Virus record (IMG/VR): IMGVR_UViG_3300034283_002486
Span: 1 to 39,071 of that record
Strand: one strand, 5' to 3'
DNA: 39,071 nt
From: a virus
Under the pieces are notes generated by a model. It was not told the origin of the DNA, ran no database searches, and worked only from the letters and a program-made list of their open reading frames with translations. Both the position numbers and the translations under genes were made by a program. Shown here in pieces: positions 7,177 through 13,221 of this stretch (positions within the stretch are counted from its first letter, which is position 1; each line of letters opens with the position of its first letter).

Positions 7177-7893
7177 TTAATGTTCTAGTATTACGATTGA
7201 TTTTTTACCTTTGCCCTCAGTCCCCGAACAGAGTCCGCACTTCGAGCAATTTGATTTGAAGCCCATCTCTTTAGAGGCAGGGCAGGAAACAAGTCCATCG
7301 ATTGATTTGTTGGTAACAACAAAGCTACGATATCCGAGCTGTCTTGCAAGCATTTCTTGTCCAACACTATGTGTTGATGCCATGAAATATGGTGCATATT
7401 CTGGACGACTCATCCATTGATGAGTATAGCCTGTCCATGATTTCGCTACAGCTACAATAGATTTGACTACGTCAATCGGCATAAGCGTTGGCTCACCATA
7501 GCTACCAAAGCGGACATAAAGTCCGTAGCATTTGCTGACAATATCAGCTACGATATCAGCTGAAAGCTGAGGTATCAGACCATACTCGGGATATCGTTTT
7601 GCTATAGCTCTGAGAGAGGAACGAAACCCCATGTATTGCATTGGCTTATGAGTATAACAAGCCGTAAGTTTTGCACCATTGCTTACAGCAAAGGGACAAT
7701 CGAAACATACCTTAGCATCATGAGAGAAAAATTCTTTCATGGTTGTTTTGCCAAGGGCAATGTCGTATTGTTCCCGGCTGAAGTGAAATGTCTGAGCAAC
7801 AATCTCATTGTTGTCAGCGATTTTTTCATTACTAGTTTTACCAAAGGTAACTAGGGTGATTGTATCACCTTGTCTAAAAACTACGTTTTTCAT
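7177..7893 (-). CDS. Cysteine-rich phage protein, Gp88/DUF7227-like, 238 aa
   Basis: Two cysteine clusters stand out: C63, C66 and C79 (CFDCPFAVSNGAKLTAC) and C204, C216, C219 and C222 (the last three as CSKCGLC). Between them is a VRFGSYGEPTLMP segment (~127-139) typical of Gp88-like phage proteins. The cysteine spacing would suit zinc or an iron-sulphur cluster, as may be the case in this family; the reaction is not known. The end (GKKSIVILEH) is also family-like. It overlaps the upstream 80-residue gene by 4 bases. Confidence 0.7.
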   Translation of the reverse strand: MKNVVFRQGDTITLVTFGKTSNEKIADNNEIVAQTFHFSREQYDIALGKTTMKEFFSHDAKVCFDCPFAVSNGAKLTACYTHKPMQYMGFRSSLRAIAKRYPEYGLIPQLSADIVADIVSKCYGLYVRFGSYGEPTLMPIDVVKSIVAVAKSWTGYTHQWMSRPEYAPYFMASTHSVGQEMLARQLGYRSFVVTNKSIDGLVSCPASKEMGFKSNCSKCGLCSGTEGKGKKSIVILEH

Positions 7894-8132
7894 CTCGATT
7901 GATTTGGTTGTTTTAATTTGTTGAATGGTTTCCAGGATAGTGACTCGTCACTAGATAAACAGCAGGCGATTTCAATGTTCACTAAGTGAGTCCAACATTC
8001 ATCGCATTCATCTGTCGGCTTTGCAAAGGTTTTCGCTAAGCCATTCTCGAAGATAAATCTTCGGATACATTGCAAGTCATCACTGACCATTGCAAGGCGA
8101 TGCTCTAGTTGTTTTTCTTTTTCTGATTTCAT
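7890..8132 (-). CDS. Hypothetical protein, 80 aa
   Basis: A helical small protein starting MKSEKEKQLEHRLAMVSDDLQCIRRFI. C37 and C40 form a DECDEC motif, and two more cysteines lie at IACCLS. The last 12 residues are basic. The cysteines could bind metal, but no known knuckle fits. It is coupled at both ends by 4-base overlaps. The coding DNA contains the inverted repeats at 7938-7953 and 8048-8063. Confidence 0.62.
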   Translation of the reverse strand: MKSEKEKQLEHRLAMVSDDLQCIRRFIFENGLAKTFAKPTDECDECWTHLVNIEIACCLSSDESLSWKPFNKLKQPNQSR

Positions 8133-8350
8133 GATTTGATATACTCTTTATAGCCTTCGTACATTGTTTCAGCATGACGATGGGCAAAGTCCATATCCTC
8201 GGAAAGGACTTTTTCGCTGAAAGTTTCTTCGCCATTGACGTATAACGTCACTAGATACTCTGTGTAAGCAGCGATTTCATCGGTTTGTTCGATTGTGTAG
8301 CTGACTAGCAAGTCTTTAGACTCGTCAAAATGTAGGATGTGTTTTTGCAT
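8129..8350 (-). CDS. Hypothetical protein, 73 aa
   Basis: The start at 8348-8350 (MQKHILHFDESKDLL) is chosen because the longer reading would cover the 39-codon gene upstream. The protein alternates strands (VSYTIEQTDEIAAYTEYLVTLYVNGEE) and ends in a helix (DFAHRHAETMYEGYKEYIKS), the same beta-sheet plus C-terminal helix outline as the small genes near 3.5-4.6 kb. Function unknown. Confidence 0.62.
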   Translation of the reverse strand: MQKHILHFDESKDLLVSYTIEQTDEIAAYTEYLVTLYVNGEETFSEKVLSEDMDFAHRHAETMYEGYKEYIKS

Positions 8351-8354
8351 GATT

Positions 8355-8474
8355 TTAGATGATGTTAAACATGGGTAAAAGATAAGTGCTGTCGATTGCA
8401 AGACAAGTAAGCAAAGCTTTGAATGTCTCGATTGTAGTCCCTCTGAAAGAGGGCATGATGCATAGTGTAATCAT
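8355..8474 (-). CDS. Possible 39-aa protein
   Basis: A 39-codon frame (MITLCIMPSFRGTTIE...) begins 4 bases after the stop of the 27-residue membrane protein and stops 4 bases before the next start. It has a moderately hydrophobic middle (FKALLTCLAIDSTYLLPMFNII). The exact fit to the gap is the main support. No domain is recognised. Confidence 0.45.
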   Translation of the reverse strand: MITLCIMPSFRGTTIETFKALLTCLAIDSTYLLPMFNII

Positions 8475-8478
8475 AGAT

Positions 8479-8562
8479 TTATTTCTCGATAAAGTAAGTT
8501 GCTAACGATAAAATCGTTATGGTGATGAATGAGATGGTTCCGAAAAAGATACAAAATTCCAT
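8479..8562 (-). CDS. 27-aa membrane micro-protein
   Basis: The frame MEFCIFFGTISFITITILSL ends in ATYFIEK. Almost the whole sequence is one hydrophobic helix with a short charged end, so it should insert in the inner membrane. The ATG lies about 40 bases after the stop of the coiled-coil gene, and an AT-rich ATG-proximal stretch resembles other starts here. It is one of five tiny membrane-type genes in the left block. Confidence 0.5.
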   Translation of the reverse strand: MEFCIFFGTISFITITILSLATYFIEK

Positions 8563-8601
8563 TTTGTTGTGTTGATTAGTGGTGATTTTAATTGTTTACA
8601 A

Positions 8602-9324
8602 TTAACGAACTTCCATGTAAGCCATTTTCTTTGCTTTGTAGCTGTTGCCGTAAGGATTATATTCCTTACGGCTTGGCTTGGTTGATTTTGGCTTGTCGGC
8701 TTTCACGGTTCTGAAAGAACCGAACAATTCCTCAAGCAAAGACTTGCTTGTTTTCTTGATTGCCGGCTTATCTTCGATAATTTCGGCTTTCTTTGAGGCA
8801 ACAGCCTTTGGCTGAGACTTTCGTACAGGTGTAGTTACTTTAGTAACTTTGGGCTGATTGATTGTTTCAATTTGCTTCTGAATAGAAGCAATGTCGACTG
8901 AATTCTTTACAACTACCTTGGTCAACTCTGTGAGTTGAGAGGTGAGGTTTGTCATTGACTTCGTCAATTCGGCAAGTGCCGTTTCTGAAGCCGTAGGCTT
9001 TGGGGTTTCAGATACCACAGCTTTCGACTTCACAGCTTTAGCTGACTTCTTAGCGGATACCTTTTGCCAGTCCTCTCCGTTAAGGAGAGCCTTAGCACCT
9101 ACCAACTCTTCGAGTTGAGCAATTTCGTTAAGGATAACCTCTTCATTAAGAGGTTCACCATAGTAGTGCTTCCACTTTCGGTTGTAAAACTTATCTTCGA
9201 TAGTTTTAATGTAATCAGCTTGCTGATTAATGTTTTTGGTGATGTAAGCCTTTTGGCTTGAAACTTTCATGTCTGAGATTGAAGCTATAATAGCTTCAGC
9301 GGTGGTGATGTTTTTGGTTGTCAT
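8602..9324 (-). CDS. Lysine-rich coiled-coil protein, 240 aa
   Basis: The N-terminal ~85 residues (MTTKNITTAEAIIASISDMK...) are helical. A K/S/A-rich linker follows (AKKSAKAVKSKAVVSE), then a clear heptad coiled coil at ~110-155 (ALAELTKSMTNLTSQLTELTK through IQKQIETI). A basic proline/lysine-rich tail carries a conserved-looking SLLEELFGSF patch (~195-204) and ends NPYGNSYKAKKMAYMEVR. The pattern suggests an oligomeric, nucleic-acid-associated protein; no family is recognised. The coding DNA has the highest density of perfect inverted repeats in the window. Confidence 0.7.
   Translation of the reverse strand: MTTKNITTAEAIIASISDMKVSSQKAYITKNINQQADYIKTIEDKFYNRKWKHYYGEPLNEEVILNEIAQLEELVGAKALLNGEDWQKVSAKKSAKAVKSKAVVSETPKPTASETALAELTKSMTNLTSQLTELTKVVVKNSVDIASIQKQIETINQPKVTKVTTPVRKSQPKAVASKKAEIIEDKPAIKKTSKSLLEELFGSFRTVKADKPKSTKPSRKEYNPYGNSYKAKKMAYMEVR
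8647..8672. repeat. 10-bp perfect inverted repeat inside a coding region
   Basis: Arms 8647-8656 (GCCGTAAGGA) and 8663-8672 pair perfectly around a 6-base loop, within codons for the C-terminal part of the 240-residue protein. It is not at a gene end and has no T-tract, so it is not a terminator. It is the longest of many short perfect hairpins between about 5.7 and 9.5 kb. Confidence 0.85.
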
Positions 9325-9364
9325 GATTTTTAAGTATTAAAAATTGGTTTGTTGGTTGAATGGA

Positions 9365-9535
9365 TTAGTCTTCGACTACGTTTGAGGAAATAGTGCCGAT
9401 TGTAACAATTGTCACAAAGTGACAAAGAATCACGAGTAGCACAGATTGGTCGGTTGATTTATCAAAATGATTAATCAACGACATTGACGATGCGGTGACA
9501 CAAAGTGTCATGATGAAGAATGAGAATAGTTTCAT
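9365..9535 (-). CDS. Small membrane or secreted protein, 56 aa
   Basis: It starts MKLFSFFIMTLCVTASSMS, a signal-peptide-like N-terminus. A second hydrophobic stretch lies at ~32-48 (SVLLVILCHFVTIVTIG). It is either a two-pass membrane protein or a short exported one. The start is 23 bases downstream of the tRNA 3' end, so it is probably on the same transcript. Its DNA includes two perfect hairpins with AAA/TTT loops (GTCAC-aaa-GTGAC near 9414 and TGACAC-aaa-GTGTCA near 9497). Confidence 0.6.
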   Translation of the reverse strand: MKLFSFFIMTLCVTASSMSLINHFDKSTDQSVLLVILCHFVTIVTIGTISSNVVED

Positions 9536-9557
9536 GGTTTAACTTTAGTTAATGGTT

Positions 9558-9653
9558 TGGTGGTCGGTGAGGGAATCGAACCCTCTCCCTTTGGGAGCCG
9601 TCCCAAATTTAATGCAGCGGACTCAAGCACTGCAAGGCTACCATAGACCGACC
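9558..9653 (-). tRNA. Atypical long-variable-arm tRNA (Ser- or Leu-like) with encoded CCA
   Basis: The minus strand shows a perfect 7-bp acceptor stem (GGTCGGT with ACCGACC), discriminator A, encoded CCA at 9558-9560, and a perfect 5-bp T-arm around TTCGATT. A long variable arm (TTTGGGA with TCCCAAA) gives the class II shape of Ser, Leu or Tyr tRNAs. Two parts are abnormal. Only 13 bases lie between acceptor and anticodon stems, which leaves no normal D-arm. The anticodon stem closes on an 8-base loop, CTTGAGTC. Reading TGA gives Ser(UGA) and reading GAG gives Leu. It could be an active odd tRNA or a tRNA-like processing or stability element. Confidence 0.72.
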
Positions 9654-9655
9654 AT

Positions 9656-10000
9656 GGCTAAATAAATTTAGCCTGTGGTGTCAGACCAAACTTCGTTTGC
9701 TTTCTTATGGTTCACTTCGCTGATGATAACTTATCCCAAGGGATAAGAACAGATACCAAAGGTATCACAGATTGCACTGTTGGCATTGATTACATCAATC
9801 CTCGAAGGAGTGCCCCAAATTTCCCTTGTTCCCGAAGGGAAATGTATGTCAAAGAACCCGACTAAACTCTGTTTAGTGATGGCAATCACTTCGGATAGAA
9901 CGCTTCACAGCGGCTTTGCCGTATCCTGCAGTGGTGTAGTCTCGGTGTGGGAAAGAACGTTTGTCGTCTGCCGAAATCGTGAGTCGTTTTTGGCAAATCG
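9656..10000 (-). ncRNA. Structured leader RNA upstream of the tRNA
   Basis: About 345 non-coding bases lie between the promoter near 10007 and the tRNA 5' end. They contain at least seven short perfect helices: 9656-9673, 9730-9747, 9752-9766, 9819-9843 (9 bp), 9862-9876, 9875-9890 and 9911-9921. The last is enclosed by GGATA/TATCC at 9893-9897 and 9922-9926. No frame on either strand gives a convincing protein. Large structured RNAs next to phage tRNAs (GOLLD-type) are known, but no conserved motif of that class was identified. Boundaries are inferred from the promoter and tRNA. Confidence 0.55.
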
Positions 10001-10006
10001 ACAGCA

Positions 10007-10034
10007 CAAAGTTATAGGGCAGTTTGGTCTACAA
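10007..10034 (-). promoter_or_regulatory. Promoter for the structured RNA and tRNA
   Basis: On the minus strand TAACTTTG (10007-10014) matches TAnnTTTG exactly. A TTG lies 17 bases upstream (10032-10034), a usable -33 spacing. Transcription would start near 10000 and run through the structured region, the tRNA and probably the 56-residue gene. Confidence 0.6.
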
Positions 10035-10040
10035 GTTTTT

Positions 10041-10760
10041 AATAGGCCACCTTAAAAATATTTTACTACGTAAAATTTTTTTAAAAAAAAGATTAAATGT
10101 GCGGTAGGAAATGCGTGCACGTACGTAGGGGTAGCGTGGCCACATCCCTCCGTCTCCGCAAAAGTTTTTCTTTCCAGAAAAACTGGCGGACGGGCGTGCG
10201 AGGTTCGGTCAGCAAATCGCCCTCTCAAATACTTATGTATTTGAGTATGAGCTTTTTGGCGTTTGTTCTAAAGAACAATGCTTTTTTTGTCAACTAAAAT
10301 CGACAATATTTTGAGGTTGTTTGGAGGTGTTTGATTGCATCAAACACATGAACATTTTTCTACCTTGAAACCTTTGGTTTCGTTGGCTTTCAGCCCTTTG
10401 AAATAAATTTCAAGCCCTTTTCTCTGCCCAAAGGGCACAAAGTACACCAACAAATGTTTGTGAAGTGGCTATAAAGGCCGTTATTCCCCAGAGGGGAAGT
10501 TCGAATTTTATTTTGCGACACGCTTACGAGCCTCCGACAAGTTCTCCGAACTTGCCGGGAGGCCAGACGCATGCCCGGGGGTGTTTTTTTGCGGGCGGGC
10601 GGAAAGATTTTCGCTACGTAAAGCTCCAGCCCTCGCACGAACATTATTTTCCAGGGATCGTGTTACAGAAAGATAACTTACAAAAAAGTAAGCCGGGGGG
10701 TTCAATGAATAGGGGGGCCATTTGTTGCAGGGGGTGCAGCAATTATATAGGCTAGATATA
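10041..10760. other. Hairpin-packed non-coding region
   Basis: No credible gene is seen in ~720 bases. The stretch is GC-richer than its surroundings. It holds nine short perfect hairpins in a row: 10163-10184, 10224-10245 (9 bp), 10263-10278, 10327-10347 (9 bp), 10367-10381, 10398-10413, 10425-10437, 10484-10498 and a 13-bp composite stem at 10530-10563. G-runs follow near 10690-10735. Longer open frames here simply read through the hairpins. It may be a further structured RNA, a replication origin or a regulatory hub; the sequence alone does not decide. Confidence 0.6.
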
Positions 10761-10762
10761 TG

Positions 10763-10852
10763 TTACCTGTCCTTCACATAGGCCCATATAAAGAATAGGA
10801 CGGCTACGTAGGTAAAGAACAGCCCGAATCCGAGTACGATATCATTCTCCAT
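10763..10852 (-). CDS. 29-aa single-pass membrane micro-protein
   Basis: The frame MENDIVLGFGLFFTYVAVLF continues FIWAYVKDR and stops with TAA. One hydrophobic helix of ~20 residues is flanked by acidic N-terminal and basic C-terminal residues, a classic small transmembrane design with the basic end in the cytoplasm. It is too short for homology. It stands alone between two non-coding stretches; the ~150 bases upstream contain small hairpins but no clear TAnnTTTG box. Confidence 0.5.
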   Translation of the reverse strand: MENDIVLGFGLFFTYVAVLFFIWAYVKDR

Positions 10853-11001
10853 TATCAGTATTATTAGAAGCAACCCACTTAACTCTCGGTATTAACAAGT
10901 TTAGGATTGCTGGCCGATGGATACTATCCACCGGGAGGATACCGATCTTTCTGCTATATCTTTACAATGTGTAAATATAATTATCATTAGGTAAATGTAA
11001 T

Positions 11002-11175
11002 TTACAACATTATGCTAATGTAGCGTTTTTCCCGGGTTGACATCAATTCGATCTCTTTGAACAGCTGTCTTATGCGAGGAGAGTTTATTTTGAGAAAGGC
11101 AACCAGAAGCTTGCGTTCTCTTTTGATTGCTTCCCTGGTATTACGTTCGTATAAATATGACTTGCGTTTGTTCAT
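11002..11175 (-). CDS. Basic protein, 57 aa
   Basis: The frame MNKRKSYLYERNTREAIKRE and onward is highly basic and helical (KLLVAFLKINSPRIRQLFKEIELMSTREKRY), ending SIML. The charge suggests RNA or DNA binding. It is the last of a three-gene micro-cluster that starts at 11397 and begins 4 bases after the 26-codon frame. A perfect inverted repeat (10991-11005) overlaps its stop codon. Confidence 0.55.
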   Translation of the reverse strand: MNKRKSYLYERNTREAIKRERKLLVAFLKINSPRIRQLFKEIELMSTREKRYISIML

Positions 11176-11179
11176 TGTT

Positions 11180-11260
11180 TTATCTTATTGTTTTATACCA
11201 CAAATGCATGGCTGCTGTTTTGATTATCTCGTATATAACTATGGTCAAGAGTATTTTCAT
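11180..11260 (-). CDS. Possible 26-aa membrane micro-protein
   Basis: A 26-codon frame (MKILLTIVIYEIIKTAAMHL...) has its ATG overlapping the TGA of the zinc-ribbon gene (ATGA) and its stop 4 bases before the next ATG. The N-terminal half is hydrophobic and the C-terminus basic. Translational coupling on both sides is the main evidence. Confidence 0.45.
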   Translation of the reverse strand: MKILLTIVIYEIIKTAAMHLWYKTIR

Positions 11261-11397
11261 TTTACTTCATTTACTGCTCTACATACTTCGCACAACCTTT
11301 TATTATTAACTGCAAGTCCTAACTTGGGTGTGTGCATTGTTTCTTTTTTACAAGTGGGACAATACTGTTTGCTTCTTGTAGTTGCTTCTAATGTCAT
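11257..11397 (-). CDS. Zinc-ribbon micro-protein, 46 aa
   Basis: The frame begins MTLEATTRSKQYCPTCKKET. Two CxxC knuckles, CPTC and CEVC, are separated by 22 residues containing a beta-hairpin-like LGLAVNNKRL turn, the normal spacing of a rubredoxin-like zinc ribbon. Such micro-proteins bind nucleic acid or act as small protein adaptors. The ATG overlaps the stop of the 87-residue gene upstream (ATGA), so it is translationally coupled. Confidence 0.7.
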   Translation of the reverse strand: MTLEATTRSKQYCPTCKKETMHTPKLGLAVNNKRLCEVCRAVNEVK

Positions 11398-11657
11398 AGA
11401 CCGTGCATTTCGATCAGTTCCTGGATATCGGATTTACCTCCCAGGTGAGCAAAGATAGGTGTTCCTTCTCCAACATATGCACACCATGTGTTGTATTCTA
11501 GATACTCGATAGCGTCTTCTAGAGACATGCCATCGTTTTCAACCAGGATTTCAACCATTTTGTTTTTGTCGTAAATGATACGTGCTGGATAAGAGATGTA
11601 GTCTATACCTACGATAGCCTCATCGAATCCGTCTGCGAATAAAGTTTCGTCTGCCAT
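11394..11657 (-). CDS. Conserved hypothetical protein (DEAIVGID type), 87 aa
   Basis: The core segments FADGFDEAIVGIDY (~7-20), ARIIYDKNKMVEILVENDGMSLEDAIEYLEYN (~25-56) and GEGTPIF are typical of a small phage and bacterial protein in which 'GMs.edAiEy.e.N' precedes an 'aYvGe.TPif' loop. The family has no settled function. It is encoded near the end of the SSB/exonuclease operon and is coupled to the zinc-ribbon gene downstream. Confidence 0.75.
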   Translation of the reverse strand: MADETLFADGFDEAIVGIDYISYPARIIYDKNKMVEILVENDGMSLEDAIEYLEYNTWCAYVGEGTPIFAHLGGKSDIQELIEMHGL

Positions 11658-11674
11658 TTTGAATTGTTTTTAAA

Positions 11675-12220
11675 TTAAATAAGGTGATTGATGTTTGCAA
11701 TGAATAATGTAAACTCGGTGCGATGCTCTTCCCACATTCTTTCTATAATAAAGTATCCATCTTTGGAAACTTTTATGGATCCGGGAGAGTGATTGCTTAT
11801 GGGTGACGTGGGTTTCAACAACCGGTGAATCGGATTGAACAACAGGCTAAAACCGGACAGCTTTTGTTTTCCAAAGTCGCTATTGGTAATATCTGTTTCT
11901 GAGTCATATATGAAAGCCAAGGACATCTGCTGACCATAGATGGCTCCGTACTTCATCCCCAGCCTATAATCATACTTGCCTGGAATCAACAAATGACGCT
12001 CGCTCGGATACGAGTTACAGATAACCGGATAGTAATACGTGTCCTGTTCGTTTCTAGACAAGTCCGGAATGTACAACACATCAGTCATCTCACTTGATGC
12101 GTGGCTTTTGTTTCTGATCAGAATCATGTCTGTGTATGACGGTATTTGTACCAACTCGTCATAGAAGTGATTTGTTGCCTTTTCGATAATAGGTAGCGAT
12201 CTAGAGTTTATGCTTTTCAT
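11675..12220 (-). CDS. Hypothetical protein, 181 aa
   Basis: A mixed alpha/beta protein without recognised domains. It begins MKSINSRSLPIIEKATNHFY. The middle is rich in Y, S and P (YYYPVICNSYPSERHLLIPG), and the end is hydrophobic (FTLFIANINHLI). It lies 11 bases from the gene upstream and 17 from the one downstream, within the leftward operon. Confidence 0.62.
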   Translation of the reverse strand: MKSINSRSLPIIEKATNHFYDELVQIPSYTDMILIRNKSHASSEMTDVLYIPDLSRNEQDTYYYPVICNSYPSERHLLIPGKYDYRLGMKYGAIYGQQMSLAFIYDSETDITNSDFGKQKLSGFSLLFNPIHRLLKPTSPISNHSPGSIKVSKDGYFIIERMWEEHRTEFTLFIANINHLI

Positions 12221-12231
12221 TAGAATGTGTT

Positions 12232-12603
12232 TTAAATTTTATAAAGTAGAAAGTTCTTTTTGAGCCAGTTCTTCAGTTCCCAGAATCCATCAAAGAAACC
12301 CCTGTCTTCTTCCCACTTACTCCAGACTTCTTTCCAGTCAAGTGGTGAGAGCTTTACCTTTTGTGTAATGGTGGTGAGATCAATGAATGCGTATCTCTGT
12401 GTTGACAGTTCAGTCTTTACTGTAACTTCAGTAAATTCAACATCTTTGTTTCCATTGGGATCAAAGGTACTATCAAGTACGTGGCTAAACTCAGGCATAA
12501 CAGCAGTTGTCTTCCAGTTCATTACGGTTCCTTCCGGAGTGTCTTCTTCGTGGAAGTATTCCATAACCCAAGAAGTGTTTACTTTGTATAGATATCCTTT
12601 CAT
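12232..12603 (-). CDS. Hypothetical protein, 123 aa
   Basis: It starts MKGYLYKVNTSWVMEYFHEE. The first ~95 residues look beta-rich. A tryptophan-rich helical end follows (LDWKEVWSKWEEDRGFFDGFWELKNWL). No family is recognised. The start overlaps the upstream stop by 4 bases (ATGA). Confidence 0.62.
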   Translation of the reverse strand: MKGYLYKVNTSWVMEYFHEEDTPEGTVMNWKTTAVMPEFSHVLDSTFDPNGNKDVEFTEVTVKTELSTQRYAFIDLTTITQKVKLSPLDWKEVWSKWEEDRGFFDGFWELKNWLKKNFLLYKI

Positions 12604-12821
12604 TGTTCTGTATCTGAAACCTCAGCCTCCGTGTTTTCTAGTTCTTCGTAATAGGTCAAAATGTAATTACGTTGTGATAACGTAAGATTGGATTTCTTTT
12701 CCAATATCAACGCATGTTCTTCAGCCAGCGTGCGGTCATGCTTAACCAAGTACAAGGCAATGTCGTTTCGATAGTTTAAAATCCTGCGGACTTCTCTTCC
12801 AACTTTATTATTCTGGCTCAT
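12600..12821 (-). CDS. Hypothetical protein, 73 aa
   Basis: A helical protein (MSQNNKVGREVRRILNYRND...) with a basic first half and an acidic tail (EELENTEAEVSDTEQ). It overlaps the upstream gene by 14 bases and the downstream gene by 4. The arrangement of short helices could be a small DNA-binding domain, but no motif is convincing. Confidence 0.6.
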   Translation of the reverse strand: MSQNNKVGREVRRILNYRNDIALYLVKHDRTLAEEHALILEKKSNLTLSQRNYILTYYEELENTEAEVSDTEQ

Positions 12822-13050
12822 CTTGTTTGAAATCTTTGAGTGTTTTGATCAGTTTTTTGATTGTCTGAAGTTCGCAGTGGGTAAGAGAGAACGTTTGTGT
12901 TCCGATTTCAGTATGAATGCAAATATCGAAACCTTCTTCTTTCGCCCACTCTGTCACTTCAACAAAGTCCGATGTGCTGGCGAATGGATCGGTTTCAGAC
13001 AAATTCATTCTTGCCGATAATTTTGCGATTACTTTAGTCTTGTTGCTCAT
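12808..13050 (-). CDS. Hypothetical protein, 80 aa
   Basis: It starts MSNKTKVIAKLSARMNLSET. A central strand pair (FDICIHTEIGTQTFSLTHCEL) is followed by a long C-terminal helix (QTIKKLIKTLKDFKQDEPE). This sheet-plus-helix outline recurs in the left block. No function is recognised. The ends overlap neighbours by 14 and 17 bases. Confidence 0.6.
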   Translation of the reverse strand: MSNKTKVIAKLSARMNLSETDPFASTSDFVEVTEWAKEEGFDICIHTEIGTQTFSLTHCELQTIKKLIKTLKDFKQDEPE

Positions 13051-13219
13051 TTACGATTGGTTTAAATTGTGCTTTTTCTTCTTCGATTCGGTCGTTATAT
13101 CCGGCTTCGTACATTTCATACAGTGCATTGTAAATGTAATGAAACAAGCTAGGATCCAACCAGAGTTGCTGTTCAAGATTCTCGATAGAGGTTTTAACAG
13201 CGATGTCTTTTTTTGCCAT
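13034..13219 (-). CDS. Hypothetical protein, 61 aa
   Basis: A helical acidic protein (MAKKDIAVKTSIENLEQQLW...) with an aromatic-rich middle (LFHYIYNALYEMYEAGY). It begins 2 bases after the exonuclease gene, so it is surely cotranscribed with it. It may be an accessory partner, but that is inferred only from position. Confidence 0.6.
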   Translation of the reverse strand: MAKKDIAVKTSIENLEQQLWLDPSLFHYIYNALYEMYEAGYNDRIEEEKAQFKPIVNEQQD

Positions 13220-13221
13220 GA

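Noticed and set aside
7842-7849. TAnnTTTG match on the minus strand inside the Gp88-like gene
   Set aside because: It is part of a perfect TTACC-aaa-GGTAA inverted repeat within codons, and no gene starts just downstream.
9558-9653. Stop-codon suppressor tRNA suggesting recoded stops
   Set aside because: The anticodon loop contains no CTA, TTA or TCA in the reading position. Long frames end with ordinary TAA/TGA and show no in-frame stops that need suppression.
9780-10055. A 91-codon plus-strand frame over the tRNA leader
   Set aside because: It runs antisense through the structured RNA and its promoter and has no recognisable protein features.
10390-10705. Open frames of 65-96 codons in the hairpin-rich region, on both strands
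   Set aside because: They read through perfect palindromes, have odd Arg/Pro/Ser-rich composition and no family resemblance. The region is better explained as structured non-coding DNA.
11057-11458. A 133-codon plus-strand frame
   Set aside because: It lies antisense to the chained micro-genes with the zinc ribbon on the minus strand, whose ATGA junctions and CxxC motifs are better supported.
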